From positions 124,001 through 188,000 of the forward strand of contig CAVRUD010000009.1 of assembly GCA_963724285.1 (NCBI GenBank): a DNA stretch of 64,000 bases. Direction: 5' to 3'. The notes under the pieces were generated by a model. It worked only from the letters and a program-made list of their open reading frames with translations, made no database searches and was not told the origin of the DNA. The stretch is from CAVRUD01 sp963724285 (GTDB lineage: Bacteria; Chloroflexota; Chloroflexia; Thermomicrobiales; UBA6265). Shown in pieces: positions 7,972 to 18,894 of the stretch (the stretch's first letter is position 1; each line of letters starts with the position of its first letter). A program made the position numbers and the translations under genes.

Positions 7972-9525
7972 GTGCAAACGAGATCGGTCGTTGGAATCCT
8001 GCTTATGGCGCTCATGACCCTTGGGCAGGTGACCGCCTTTGCCCAGGACGCGACGCCTGCGGCGACACCGGCCGGTGACATCCCAAATGTGACAGCAACG
8101 CGGGAGGTGACATTCGAGGGCCAGTACCTCTCGATGTCCCCTGACGGCAAGTGGATCGCTACATTTGACCCGGAAGACGATCTTCTCTGCGCCTTGGATG
8201 CAGCCTCGCTCAGTCAGGAGGTCGCGACGCCAGAGAGTGAAGCGTCCCGTTCCTGCGTGTCGTTCGACAGCTACGGCATCCACTCCATCGCGGAGGAGAA
8301 TGTGCGGTGGTCGCCGGACAGCTCCCGGCTGGCGTTTACGGAAAACGGCGCAATCTTTCTGGTCGACGCCGATATCTGGGTCTTCACGCCCGAAACCGGA
8401 GACGTCGTCAATCTGACGGATGACGGTGTTGAGGGCAGCCTCATGATATTTCGCGACGATCAGCGCGAATCGTTGACTATGGATCTGCTGCCGGTGTGGT
8501 CGCCGGATGGTGAGCAGATCGCCTTCGCCCGGAGCCCGTGGAACGGCGACTGGCGGGGAACCCAACTCATGCTCGTCCCGGCGGATGGGTCTGGAGAAGC
8601 AGATGTTATCGGCGAAGTCGCGGTCGATATGCCGATGATCGTCTACTTCGGGATGGGATTCTCACCGGATGGCGGCACGCTGTACTTCACCCGGGCCAAA
8701 ACAGATCCCGATGACTCCAACAATGGTGTCTGGGAAATCTCGCTCGACACCTATGCCTTCCGGCACATCGCGAAGCGCACTGACCCTGAGCGCGGCTACC
8801 CCACCCTCGCTTCGGTGTCTCCCAAAGGCGACCAACTTCTCCTGTATGACGCCCTGTTCGCGGGCCAATTTGGTCCGATCGATTCTCCCTACGCGCTCCT
8901 CGATACCGAGTCCGACGATGTCGAGCCGCTGATAGCCAGCAGTCCCGATGAACCGCTGGCCCTGGTTCCCGTCCGAGTGGCCTACTCGCCGGACGGCGAG
9001 TGGCTGGTCTACTCGGGCACCGGCACCAGCACCGCTTCGGGCCTCTTCCTGCGCCCGTCGTCGGAATCAGGCCCAGGACAGGACCAATTACTCTTCGACA
9101 ATCCAAATGGCGAATTCCAGTTCTCCGGCGTCAGTTGGGGATCGAACGGCACGATTTTCGCCCAGACGTCGCCCCAATCGGGGCTCATCTTCGATATCTC
9201 AGGCGGGAACCAGCCGCCGCAGATTTCTCCGGCCGCAGCCGATGCCACACCCCCGGCGTCGGCGTCGGCGGTCGTATCCGGTCCAGTCGACCCGGCCACA
9301 GTGGAAACCGGGACCGAACTCATGACCAACGACGCGGTGGTCGCCCTCCGGTCTGCGCCTTCGACCGACGCTCCGGTCGTGGCGGAGCTATCGGTCGGGA
9401 CGACACTGGTGGCGCTCGGTCCGGTGGAAGATGTCGCCGGATTCTCATGGATCCCGGTTCGGGAACCGGACTCCGGCACGATCGGGTACGTCAGGGCAGA
9501 ACTGGTTTCGATTGCTGAGGCCTGA
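7972..9525 (+). CDS. Secreted TolB/WD40-like beta-propeller protein with C-terminal SH3 domain
   Basis: A 517-residue exported protein. Residues 1-24 are a signal peptide (GILLMALMTLGQVTAFAQ). Repeated SPDG motifs (YLSMSPDGKWIATF, VRWSPDSSRLAF, PVWSPDGEQIAF, VAYSPDGEWLVY) mark a PD40/TolB-type propeller. A Pro/Ala linker leads to a bacterial SH3 domain (VALRSAPSTDAPVVAELSVG, then IPVREPDSGTIGYV). GTG 7972 is preferred to ATG 7918 because ACAGGAGG lies just before it and the signal peptide begins there. Its ligand is unknown; SH3_3 domains often bind cell-wall material. Its stop directly abuts the stop of the convergent aldolase gene. Confidence 0.8.
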   Translation: MQTRSVVGILLMALMTLGQVTAFAQDATPAATPAGDIPNVTATREVTFEGQYLSMSPDGKWIATFDPEDDLLCALDAASLSQEVATPESEASRSCVSFDSYGIHSIAEENVRWSPDSSRLAFTENGAIFLVDADIWVFTPETGDVVNLTDDGVEGSLMIFRDDQRESLTMDLLPVWSPDGEQIAFARSPWNGDWRGTQLMLVPADGSGEADVIGEVAVDMPMIVYFGMGFSPDGGTLYFTRAKTDPDDSNNGVWEISLDTYAFRHIAKRTDPERGYPTLASVSPKGDQLLLYDALFAGQFGPIDSPYALLDTESDDVEPLIASSPDEPLALVPVRVAYSPDGEWLVYSGTGTSTASGLFLRPSSESGPGQDQLLFDNPNGEFQFSGVSWGSNGTIFAQTSPQSGLIFDISGGNQPPQISPAAADATPPASASAVVSGPVDPATVETGTELMTNDAVVALRSAPSTDAPVVAELSVGTTLVALGPVEDVAGFSWIPVREPDSGTIGYVRAELVSIAEA

Positions 9526-10578
9526 TCAGGCAGCGCGGGTGACGATCCGTTTGACCGCGGCCAGGGTTCGGTCGACTCCAGCCTGGTCGATCTGGTAGTG
9601 CAGCGCGAATCGGACGCGCTTCGGATCATACGCGCCAACCAGAATTCCGTCGGACTTCAACCGTGCCTCAAGCTCGTGTCCGGGCAAGGCCGCTGGGAAC
9701 TGCGCATAGACGAGGTTCGTCTGGACTGTCTCCAGATCGACCGAGACGCCTGGTAGCTCGGCCAGCCCTTCGGCCAGGCGACGGGCGTTGCGGTGGTCTT
9801 CATCCAGCCTCGGGTAGATCTCATCGAGCGCGACAAGACCTGCCGCCGCGAGCACACCCGCCTGCCGCATCGCACCGCCGAGGATCTTGCGGTGCCGCCG
9901 CGCCTCCTTTATGACGTCTCGCGGACCGGCCAACATCGAGCCAACCGGCGCGGCCAGCCCCTTCGAGAGGCACACCTGGACCGTGTCGCAGGGACCTGCC
10001 AATACCTCCAGCGGGGCATCCAGTGCCACCGAGGCGTGCCAGAGCCGCGAGCCATCGAGATGGACCGGGATACCCGCTCCGTGGGCGACATCCGCGATCG
10101 CCCTGATCTTCTCCACGGGGATCGCCGTGCCGCCGCGGACGTTGTGGGTGTTTTCCAAGCAGAGCAGCCCGGTGCGGGCGTAGTGCTGGTCCTCGGGATT
10201 GATCGCCCTGGCGACATCGTCCGGGTCGATCGCCCCAAACCGGTCGTTTGGGATTGGCTTGAACGGATGCCCGGCCAGGGCCGACGCTCCTCCTTGCTCC
10301 GCCCCATAAATGTGGGCCTGGTCTCCGACCAGGATTTCGGTTCCCCAGGGCGCAAGGGCCATGATCCCGATCAGATTGCCCATGGTGCCGGAAGCAACGA
10401 ACATCGCCGCCTCTTTGCCGAGCATCCCCGCGACACGCTCTTCGAGCCGGTTGACGGTTGGGTCCTCGCCGTCCATGTCGTTGCCGAGCTCGGCCTCGGC
10501 CATCGCCTTGCGCATCGCGGCAGTCGGCAATGCCGCCCAGTCGCCGCGGTAGTCCAGAACTGTCACGCTCGCAGTCAT
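9526..10578 (-). CDS. ltaE: Low-specificity L-threonine aldolase
   Basis: A 350-residue PLP-dependent fold-type I enzyme of the beta-eliminating lyase family. It cleaves L-threonine or allo-threonine to glycine and acetaldehyde. The PLP lysine is Lys206 in QVCLSKGLAAPVG; the cofactor-binding region is HLDGSRLWHASVAL, with Asp175 and Arg178. The N-terminal NDMDGEDPTVNRLEERVA and ASGTMGNLIGIMA are family hallmarks. ATG 10578 is chosen over the in-frame ATG 10596 because AGGGGA precedes it at the right distance. It is not in an operon. Confidence 0.9.
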   Translation of the reverse strand: MTASVTVLDYRGDWAALPTAAMRKAMAEAELGNDMDGEDPTVNRLEERVAGMLGKEAAMFVASGTMGNLIGIMALAPWGTEILVGDQAHIYGAEQGGASALAGHPFKPIPNDRFGAIDPDDVARAINPEDQHYARTGLLCLENTHNVRGGTAIPVEKIRAIADVAHGAGIPVHLDGSRLWHASVALDAPLEVLAGPCDTVQVCLSKGLAAPVGSMLAGPRDVIKEARRHRKILGGAMRQAGVLAAAGLVALDEIYPRLDEDHRNARRLAEGLAELPGVSVDLETVQTNLVYAQFPAALPGHELEARLKSDGILVGAYDPKRVRFALHYQIDQAGVDRTLAAVKRIVTRAA

Positions 10579-10802
10579 CGAGTGCTGTCCCCTCATCGCT
10601 CACGATCCAACAGTGCGCCATTATCCGCGAGTTCGGTAGATTTACTGCACCCGAAGAACAAACCGGCAGGGCCATCGGCGGAATCCCGGCGCGGCGTCAT
10701 CTCGATCCGCTGCCACACTGTCTAGTGCTCGTTCCGTGATTGCTACACCGGATCTCGTCGCAGCGCCCGATAGGCTGATCACCCGGCACAATCAGCCGTG
10801 CC

Positions 10803-11207
10803 TTGCTGGCAACCCTCAACTCCGCTCCGGTACGCCCCGTACGAGGAAAGGATGACCCTTCTGGCTCGATTGGCCCGCTGGATCCGGCCGAGGGGGTAGC
10901 GGATGTGCTGCCGAACCTGTACCCTGATACCGGTTTATATGAGGCAGATGTCCAAACGCGACCCGGTGCCCCGGACCTCTCCGCAACCAGACACGAGCCC
11001 GCATCGCCGCTGGCGTTCGCGGAAATCGCGTTACTGGTAGGGGTGGACCCCGCGAATATGGCTCCGTCGCCGATGTACGGGGATCTGCTCGCCCTACGTG
11101 ACGCCCGGCTGGGGGCGATCAGCCCACCCGAATCGACTGCGCATCTGGCGGGAGCGCTCGATCTTGGGATGGTTCCACACACGTTTCCGTGGTCCGACGG
11201 TACCTAG
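10803..11207 (+). CDS. Possible hypothetical protein
   Basis: The frame from TTG 10803 to TAG 11207 gives 134 residues with an ordinary composition (for example FAEIALLVGVDPANMAPSPM and YGDLLALRDARLGAI) and mostly G/C third positions. The opposite strand gives an Arg/Ser-rich product typical of a shadow. I recognise no family and see no good ribosome site. The flanking 10579-10802 and 11208-11533 show no other gene; the second ends in the ribosome site of the large secreted protein. It could be noncoding or part of a damaged gene. Confidence 0.3.
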   Translation: MLATLNSAPVRPVRGKDDPSGSIGPLDPAEGVADVLPNLYPDTGLYEADVQTRPGAPDLSATRHEPASPLAFAEIALLVGVDPANMAPSPMYGDLLALRDARLGAISPPESTAHLAGALDLGMVPHTFPWSDGT

Positions 11208-11533
11208 TTCTTGCGATCGCACGACCGGGAAGCCGGGGGGGCTTCGTGGCTGGCCGTGACATCCTGGACATTGCAAACGACGTGTGACCAACATAGGCTA
11301 GCGATGGTGGTCATTCGATCCTTTCCCTTGGCGTGAGTCCGACAATCCGACTTGCGCTATTCGATCTCGGCATTCGCGCGCGGCTGGACGTGCGATCGAG
11401 TATCGATCCGGACCGCACCCCCCGCGCGGCCGAAACGGTCAGACGGATTTCACCATGGTTGGAGCCTACACCGGAACCGGTGCGGGACCCGCTCCAACCG
11501 GCCTGATCCTGATTGGACCGGGGAGGTTAGGGG

Positions 11534-14500
11534 ATGCTCTCGCACCGGGTCTGCGCCGCTGTCGTCATCTTGATGCTCGTCGTCGCGCCGTTCGCGGCAT
11601 CGCCGGTTATGCCCGGGCCCGCACCCGCTCAGGCGGCGCCAGTGCCTTCCGGCGCAACCGAATCCATCGACGATGCATCGGGAATCCCGGCGGCGGCTGG
11701 CGCCAAGATCAAGCTCCCCTTCCCGAGCGGGCAGACATGGGTCGTTGGACAGGGGTACAACACGACACCGACGCAGGGCGGTAGCCATTGGAACTGCGAT
11801 CCGTCGACGCTCCTCGATCAGCCCAGCCAGACTCGAGGCTGCCGTGCCCCATACCAGTACCGCTATTCCTTCGATCTTTCATTACCTGATGGTTCCCAGG
11901 CCGGCCGGCCCGTCCTGTCTCCGGTCAACGGCACCATTCGCTGGATCGATCTGTCTACCGGCGGCATGTCGATCGACCTCGGCGACGGTTTTGCCGTCGC
12001 GTTCTTCCATACCGACCTGAACCCCGGGCTGGCCGCTGGCCAGCCGGTTCGCCAGGGTCAGCAACTCGCGACCGTCTCGCCGCCGGGCGGCGGTGGAAAC
12101 GGTGGCTGGCCACACGTCCACCTGACCCTCTGGCAGACCACCGACGGCGGAAATTGGAGCCGCAACGCGATCCCCTTCACCGGCGCCAACGCCCTTGAAG
12201 GCATCGACTTCCCCGATCTCGGCGCAAATGTCCGCAACCAACACCGCGACCGGACGATTACGTCAACAAACGCGCCTGTCGGCCCGCCAACGGGATCGGT
12301 CCCGTCAGCGCCGACACTGCGCAGCCCGGCCTCCGGGACCACAGTGACCTCTGCAACCCCGGCGCTGAGCTGGAACGCGGCCGACCGGCGCCAGTGAATA
12401 TCAGGTCGTGATCGACGATGGTGCGGTCGTCAGCCCCTGGCTGGCTTCACCACGTCCTGGACAACCACCGCCCTCTCGCCGGGGGCCCACACGTGGCGCG
12501 TCAGGGCCAGAAACGCGAACGGCACGAGCGGCAATAGCCCCTCCTGGACCTTCACCGTCTCCACGTCCTCCAACCCTCCATCCGGTTCGGCCGCGATCAC
12601 CCTCAACACGGCGACGGGCGGAGTTGCCTCGACACTAACCGTCACTGGCAGTGGATTCGGCGCCAGCGAAGACGTCCGTTTCTTCTGGAACTCGACGACC
12701 GCCTCCCCGCTCACGACCGTACGCTCAACGAGCAGCGGAGCATTGACCGCCAGCGTCGTTGTTCCCAACGCCGTCAAGGGCAACCACACCCTCATTGCCC
12801 GTGGGGTGACGTCGGGCCGGACGGCACAGCGAACATTCGGGGTTGTCTCCACGCTCGCCCGGAAACCGGTTGAAGGCATTCCCGGATCCCAGATCGCCGT
12901 GACCGTGCGCGGATTCGCCGCCAACGAGCAAGTCAGATTGACGTGGGACGGAACGACCGGGCCGATACTCGGCACGGCCACCACCAACAGCAGCGGTACT
13001 GGCACCGTCAACATCATCGTCCCGGATGGCGGACTGGGCTGGCACGACTACTCTGGACTCGGCCTGACCTCGAACAGTCGCGGCTACGGCGCGATCAACG
13101 TCCTGGCCAGCCTGGCGGCAACGCCCAAGAACGGGACGCCCGGATCGACCGTTCAGGTCAACCTCCGCGGGTTCCCGGCGAGCCGGGGTGTCAACGTCGC
13201 CTGGAACAAGACATCGGGCTCGGCGGGCCAAAACGTCTGCACCGGAACCGCGAGCGCGACCGGGATCTTTGGATGCTCGTTCTCGATCCCGAACGGCAGC
13301 TCCGGGACCGTGCCTCTTGTCGCAACCGCGGCCGATGGGACCTCGCGCTCGACGTCGATCACCGTCGGCGCCGCCAGCGGACCGATCCAGGGCGGCACCA
13401 TCGTCGGTCCCGGCACGTTCCGGGTGACCGGCACGCGGGAAGGGCTCGTCGGCGGGACGACATCGAGCGGGCACGTCATTCAGGAGGACGACCACTTCGT
13501 CTCCCTCCCTGCCTGTACCTCATCCTCGTGCCCGTGGCTCGCCGCTGGAGTCAACGACCCAACCTTCGGTGTCCGCACCGAATGCGGCAATCCCTGCTAT
13601 GTCCGGGTGACCAACCCGGTCAACAACGCGTGCGTCGTGGCACCGGTCCTGGATGTCGGACCCTGGTTCCGGGTCGACGACTGGTGGAACCCGACCAACT
13701 CACGCAACCTCAACCGGCGGGCCGCCAATCCGAACGATCTGGTCCAGGGCTACAGCGGCGCTGACGCGGCCAGGGACGGCTACGACGTGGGCTACGGTCG
13801 CTCCTCTGGCGGTATCGGGATCACGGACAAGGGAACAGTCGTAGGTAACCGGTCCGCGATCGATCTCGGCGATGGGGTCTGGACCGATCTCGGCTTTGCC
13901 TTCAACGATCTGATGCGGCCGGACGGGATCGTCGTCACCTTCCTCTGGCAGACGGGAGAAAGCGCATCGGCCGCGGCAAAGACCTGCGGCTCATCGCTAC
14001 CCGGCTCTTCGCCATCGCCCAGTCCATCGCCCTCAAGGACCCCGACGGCATCTCCGGCCCCAAGCAGCCTCTGGTTGCAGGTCGCGCCAAGTTCCGGGCG
14101 GGTCGGTGGCCGGATCACCGTGACCGGATCGGGCTTCCGGGTCGGCGAGACGGTCAACGTCTACTGGGATTCGACCGCGGGAACTCCGCGAGCAACGCTG
14201 ACGGTTGACTCGCGCGGTGACATCTCAACGTCCTTCTCGGTCTACAGCTCGCCCATCGGATCGCATCGCGTCATCGCTGTCGGGGCATCAAGCGGCAGAC
14301 GAGCAACCGCGACCTACCAGGTCACGCCGACCATTACCGGCTCGCCCTCCGAAGTTCAGCCCGGCGGCACCGTGACGTTGACGATCCGAGGGTTCGGAGC
14401 CGGAGAATCGGTGAATCTGTCCTGGGACGGCGGGAGCACATCGCTCGGCCGCATCACCACGGGATCAAATGGCACGGCAACGGCCACAGTGACGGTCCCG

Positions 14501-16318
14501 AGAGGGGCAGGCGGCTCCCATCGGATCGTCGGAACGGGCGCGAGCAGTGGTGCAAGCGCGGAGGCGCGGATCACGCTCTCGTCGTCATTCAGCCTCTCCA
14601 CGAATCAGGCCCCGGCGGGTACCCGGGTAACGGCCACCCTTGGCGGCTATCCGGCATCGTCGACCTACGCGGTCTTCTGGAACCGCATGGGCAGCGTCGG
14701 CACCGGCACCTCCGTTTGCGGCGGTACGACGACGAGTTCCGGGACCGCCACGTGCACATTTACCGTGCCGTCCTCCGCTACGTCGGGGGCCACCTATCCG
14801 GTCGCGGCGGTTTCCGGCGCCGTCTCCAAGCGGGTCTCCTTCGTCGTTGCGAACTCAAGCGCTCAGGTTGCCTCGGCGATCGCCAGCCCTGGGCAAGGCA
14901 GATCCGGGCAGCGAATCAACGTCATCGTCTCCGGTTTCCAGGCAGGCGAATCAGTGTCCGTCTACTGGGACTCGCGGACTTCTGCGGGCGGCACCCGGAC
15001 CGCAAGCAGCTCAGGCGGGGCGACGATTGGCACCACCGTTCCCACAAGCGGATTTGGCACCCACACCCTGACGGTTCGGGGCGCGTCCAGCAGCCGAGTA
15101 GCCACGACCTTCTTCACGATCATCCCGACGGTAACCCTTAGCCCGTCGACTGGAGCGTCCGGCACGCGAGTCTCGGTGACAGGAAAGGGCTACGATCCCG
15201 GCACGAGCGTCAGCTTCTACTGGAACCGGACGAGCAGCTCGGGCGGCACCTTGCTCTGCACCGACACGACGTCGAGTGCCGGGACGGCCGTCTGCACCGG
15301 TACGGTCCCGCCGCGAATGGCCGGCGGTGCCTACCCGATTGTGGGCCTAAGCGGGGCGAAGTCGGCGACGGCGAACTTCACGATCAGCACGACCTTCGCG
15401 GCAGCCGTCGAAGAAGCATCCCCGACCGCGTCGGCGACCGCGACCGGAACGCCAACTGCCACCGAAGAGGCGACCGCCGATGGGACGCCAGTGGTGGACG
15501 GAACACCAGAGACCGACATCTCAGGAGCTGGAACCCCGATTGCCACCGGGGATTCCGAATTGCCTCCATCGGAGACAAGCACACCGTCCGAGACCGAGCC
15601 CCCTGTCCCAACGAAGACGCCCGAGGCAACGGAGGCGCCGACGGAGACTCCCACGGCAACCGAGACACCAGCCCCAACCGAAACGCCAGTGCCAACTGAA
15701 ACACCGGTCCAACCGACAGAGACTCCTCTGCCGACGGAGACTCCAGTGCCCACGGAAGTTCCGACAGAAGTCCCGCCGCCAACGCCGGTCGTGCGCGAAG
15801 TCGTCCTCTACCCCAGTGCCGACACCAGTGTCACCGCGACCTCGCCGGACGCTCCCCAGGCACCCGAGGGGATCACGAACCTTGTTGCCGGTGGATCGGA
15901 CGGTGCGGTGACCTATCTGACGTTCGACGTGGTCGGAGTTGCCCCCGGCACCGTGCTCGACGCCCGCCTTGTTCTCACCGGCAGCGGCGCGGCCGGGGCG
16001 GGCGGGGGATCTGTCACCGTTCTCCCAGGTCAGCCGATCGACGAATGGACACTGACCTACACCGGGGCGGGGGCATTCCTGCCAGTGCCAGCCCAGGCGA
16101 TCGACGGTAGCCCCGTCCTCATCGCCTGGCAGGACCCTGGTGTGGAAACCTGGCTCGACGTCAGCGGCACGGTAACGGTGGACGGCACGATCACGTTTGC
16201 GCTCACTGGGCTTCCGGACGGGGCACTGACGTTCGGCAGCCGCGAGAGCGCGACCCCGCCACGGCTGGTGCTGACCGTCCAGGATCCGGCACCAGTCGCG
16301 GTTGCGCCATCTGGCTAG
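11534..16318 (+). CDS. Giant secreted multidomain protein (M23-like, DPBB-like, TIG-like repeats); two compensating frame changes
   Basis: One gene of about 1594 codons. The first frame would stop at 12395, but coding continues in the next frame at 12387-12442 (GASEYQVVIDDGAVVSPW) and then returns to the original frame. One extra C in GACCGGC plus a second small indel explain this. Order: signal peptide 1-35; M23-like domain at about 55-215 with HVHL but Arg where the first zinc His is expected; an FN3-like segment; TIG/IPT-like repeats; a DPBB-like domain (13430-13975, TECGNPCYVRVTNP, LDVGPW, DDWWNP); more TIG-like repeats of the form VTVSGFxxGESVxVYWDS; a Thr/Pro/Glu stalk at 15410-15800; and a C-terminal DNRLRE/CBM-like beta domain. 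GGGGAGG precedes ATG 11534. It is likely a cell-surface protein. Confidence 0.7.
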
Positions 16319-16402
16319 CCACGGAGGCGTGCAGGCAAATAAGCCTGCGTAGTCGTGCAATTCGCCACACAACGTCCGTGCCCTTCGTGCGACAATGGCC
16401 GA

Positions 16403-17836
16403 ATGAATGGGCCCTCGCTGTCGTCTGAACCGTCATCAAGCACGCCGGTTGGCGACAATCGCCTGCCGGAATCAACACCTGCCGCCGGTGGTCGCTGGCG
16501 GAACTCGATGCAGACAGGATTCCGGGCGTTCCAGCACCGCAACTACCGCCTGCTCTGGACCGGGCAGACCTTTTCGGTCACCGGAACCTGGATGCAGACC
16601 CTGGCGCTTTCCTGGCTGATCCTGAGCCTGACGGATTCCGCGTTCGACCTGGCCCTCGTCGGCGCGTTTCAATTCGGACCGACGCTGATCCTCGGCCTGG
16701 CGGGCGGGCTCGTCGCCGATCGCTTCCCCAAGCGCGCAATCTTGATCGTCACGCAGTCGGTGATGGCCGTGCTGGCGGGCATCCTGGCGTTGCTCGTTGC
16801 GACCGATACGGTTGAGTTGTGGCATGTCTATCTGATTGCGCTCGGCTCCGGAATCGCAACTGCCGTCGACATGCCCACCCGGCAATCGTTCGTCTCCGAA
16901 TTGGTCCCCAGCGACGACTTGGTCAATGCCGTCGCTCTGAACGCGGCCCTCTTCAACGCGGGCCGCGTCGTCGGGCCGGCGCTTGCCGGACTGATCCTGG
17001 CATTTTCCAGTCCCGCCGTCTGCTTCGGGCTCAACGCGGCCAGCTTCCTTGCCCCGATCTCGAGCCTGCTGCGAATGCAGCTGGTTTCGAAACCGAAATC
17101 GCCGTCAAACGCTTCCCAGTTGGAGCGGCTGCGCGAAGGGTTGGGCTACGTATGGACGACGCCCGCAGTGCTCCTGCCGATCTGCATGGTTGGTCTGGTC
17201 GCCACCTTCGGCATGAACTTCAATGTCTGGATCCCTCTCCTAGCCAAACAAGAACTGGATGTCGGCGCCACCGGTTTCGGCATTTTGATGTCTTCGCTCG
17301 GCATCGGGTCGCTGTTCGGTGCCTTGACACTCGCCTTCACCGGTCGGCGGCCGCGCCGCAACTTGATGATTCTTGCGGCGGCGTCGCTGGGTGCGCTCGA
17401 GATCGCCCTTGCCTTCGCGGGCGCCTCCGGACTCCACTTCATTGTCGCCGTGCCGCTGCTAGCCGGAATGGGGTTTTCAATGAGCATGGCGATGTCGCTG
17501 GCGAACGCGACCGTGCAGTCATCCGCTCCAGATGAACTCCGAGGCCGCGTGATGAGCGTCTACATGACCGTCTTCATGGGCACCATCCCGATCGGCGCGC
17601 TGATCTCGGGCATCACCTCCGACCAGATCGGCATCCCGGCATCGATCGGTATCGGCGGAGCGATTGCCCTCACCGTGGCGGCCGTTATCGCCGTCATCAG
17701 CCGACGATACTCGCGTGCGATCGAACGGCAGCCGATCCGACCGATTCCGGGCGAATTGACGCGCGGCGCTTCGCCGGGGCTGGGATTGGCAGGCGGTGCG
17801 GTGCAGCGCTCGTTTGCCTCCCGGCGGGAGGACTGA
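16403..17836 (+). CDS. MFS exporter, EntS-like (MFS_3)
   Basis: A membrane transporter of about 477 residues with some 12 predicted helices. The N-terminal pattern FRAFQHRNYRLLWTGQTFSVTGTWMQTLALSWLIL is that of the MFS_3/EntS (enterobactin exporter) group, followed by GLVADRFPKRAIL in the conserved loop between helices 2 and 3. Substrate is not predictable. ATG 16403 gives a cytoplasmic tail of about 35 residues; GTG 16355 and ATG 16407 are alternatives, and no clear ribosome site decides. A small GCAGGC/GCCTGC hairpin lies at 16331-16348. The next gene starts 4 bases after the stop, so they are probably co-transcribed. Confidence 0.8.
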   Translation: MNGPSLSSEPSSSTPVGDNRLPESTPAAGGRWRNSMQTGFRAFQHRNYRLLWTGQTFSVTGTWMQTLALSWLILSLTDSAFDLALVGAFQFGPTLILGLAGGLVADRFPKRAILIVTQSVMAVLAGILALLVATDTVELWHVYLIALGSGIATAVDMPTRQSFVSELVPSDDLVNAVALNAALFNAGRVVGPALAGLILAFSSPAVCFGLNAASFLAPISSLLRMQLVSKPKSPSNASQLERLREGLGYVWTTPAVLLPICMVGLVATFGMNFNVWIPLLAKQELDVGATGFGILMSSLGIGSLFGALTLAFTGRRPRRNLMILAAASLGALEIALAFAGASGLHFIVAVPLLAGMGFSMSMAMSLANATVQSSAPDELRGRVMSVYMTVFMGTIPIGALISGITSDQIGIPASIGIGGAIALTVAAVIAVISRRYSRAIERQPIRPIPGELTRGASPGLGLAGGAVQRSFASRRED

Positions 17837-17840
17837 CCCG

Positions 17841-18881
17841 GTGGGATTCGGTCCGTTCGCGATCCTCAGCCTGTTCTACGTCGTCATCGGCGTCCGATTC
17901 GTCTTCCAGCTTGTCCGCGCCTGGCGACCGACCTTCGACAAGCAGTTCACCGTGACCGACCGCTACATGGTCGATCAGGCTGCATTCTTTCTTCTCGTCC
18001 CCATCTCGGTGGCGCTACACGAACTTGGCCACGCGGTCGCCGTCTGGTCGCTTGGAGGAGAGGTCACCGGCTTCGGCTTCTTCTTCTTCGCCGGGTACGT
18101 CAGCTACAGCGCGCCGTTCACCGACGCTGAGCAGATTCTGGTGGCGGCTGCCGGAGCAGCGGTCAACCTCGTCCTTTGCCTGGGGGCAATCGGGTTTGTC
18201 CTCCTCAAGCGCCCGCCGCTTCGTGCGCCATTGAACGAACTCCTCATTCAGTTCGCCTTCCTTTCAGGCGTAAACGCGTTCATCTTCTATCCACTCCTCG
18301 ACTTCGCATCGGGCCTGGATGGGGACTGGAACCAGATGTACCGCGGGGACGTACCCGCTCTAAGCGCCGCCATCCTCGTCATCCATCTGGGCATCCTGGG
18401 CCTTGGCTGGTGGCTCTGGAAAGATTCCCGGATGGCGGCCAGGTTTGCGAGCCTGACGTCCCAGCCGAGGGGGACCGAGCGGAGACTGCTTGGCGGGCTC
18501 CGGGCAGGGCAGACGCGCCGGCCCGCCGCGCAAATCGTGCAGATGACCCCGGCGGAACGCCTACTCAACGACGCCGGACAGCGCGTGAGCTCGGGATGGC
18601 CGGAGCCCGTGCAGGTAAACGTCGAGACAAACGCTCAGGCAGGATCGATTCTTACCCTGGCCTGGCAACGCGGCGATCAGGTTCGGGCAGTCGCCGCACG
18701 GGCGCTCGGCACCGGGGCGATCGACATCTTCGGCGGCACCGGATCACGCGCCGACGGCAATCCAGCGGCCCTGACGATCCGGACCCGAATCCAGCAGGTG
18801 CCGCCACCGCCGGACGTCGACCAACTGACGCTCGCCTTGCGCCTGGGCATGGAAGAAGTTGACCGATGGACGATTGCCTGA
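17841..18881 (+). CDS. Site-2 protease family (M50) membrane metalloprotease
   Basis: A 346-residue membrane protein. The zinc-binding motif HELGH is at residues 60-64 (VALHELGHAVAVWSLGG), inside a helix that follows FFLLVPIS. More helices include AEQILVAAAGAAVNLVLCLG and AILVIHLGILGLGWWLW; a soluble C-terminal domain of about 150 residues follows. GTG 17841 has GGGAGGA just before it and begins 4 bases after the MFS stop, arguing for translational coupling. The third zinc ligand of the family (an Asp in an NxxPxxxLDG motif) is probably in FYPLLDFASG. The substrate is unknown. Confidence 0.8.
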   Translation: MGFGPFAILSLFYVVIGVRFVFQLVRAWRPTFDKQFTVTDRYMVDQAAFFLLVPISVALHELGHAVAVWSLGGEVTGFGFFFFAGYVSYSAPFTDAEQILVAAAGAAVNLVLCLGAIGFVLLKRPPLRAPLNELLIQFAFLSGVNAFIFYPLLDFASGLDGDWNQMYRGDVPALSAAILVIHLGILGLGWWLWKDSRMAARFASLTSQPRGTERRLLGGLRAGQTRRPAAQIVQMTPAERLLNDAGQRVSSGWPEPVQVNVETNAQAGSILTLAWQRGDQVRAVAARALGTGAIDIFGGTGSRADGNPAALTIRTRIQQVPPPPDVDQLTLALRLGMEEVDRWTIA

Positions 18882-18894
18882 GTTTCGCCGGCTT

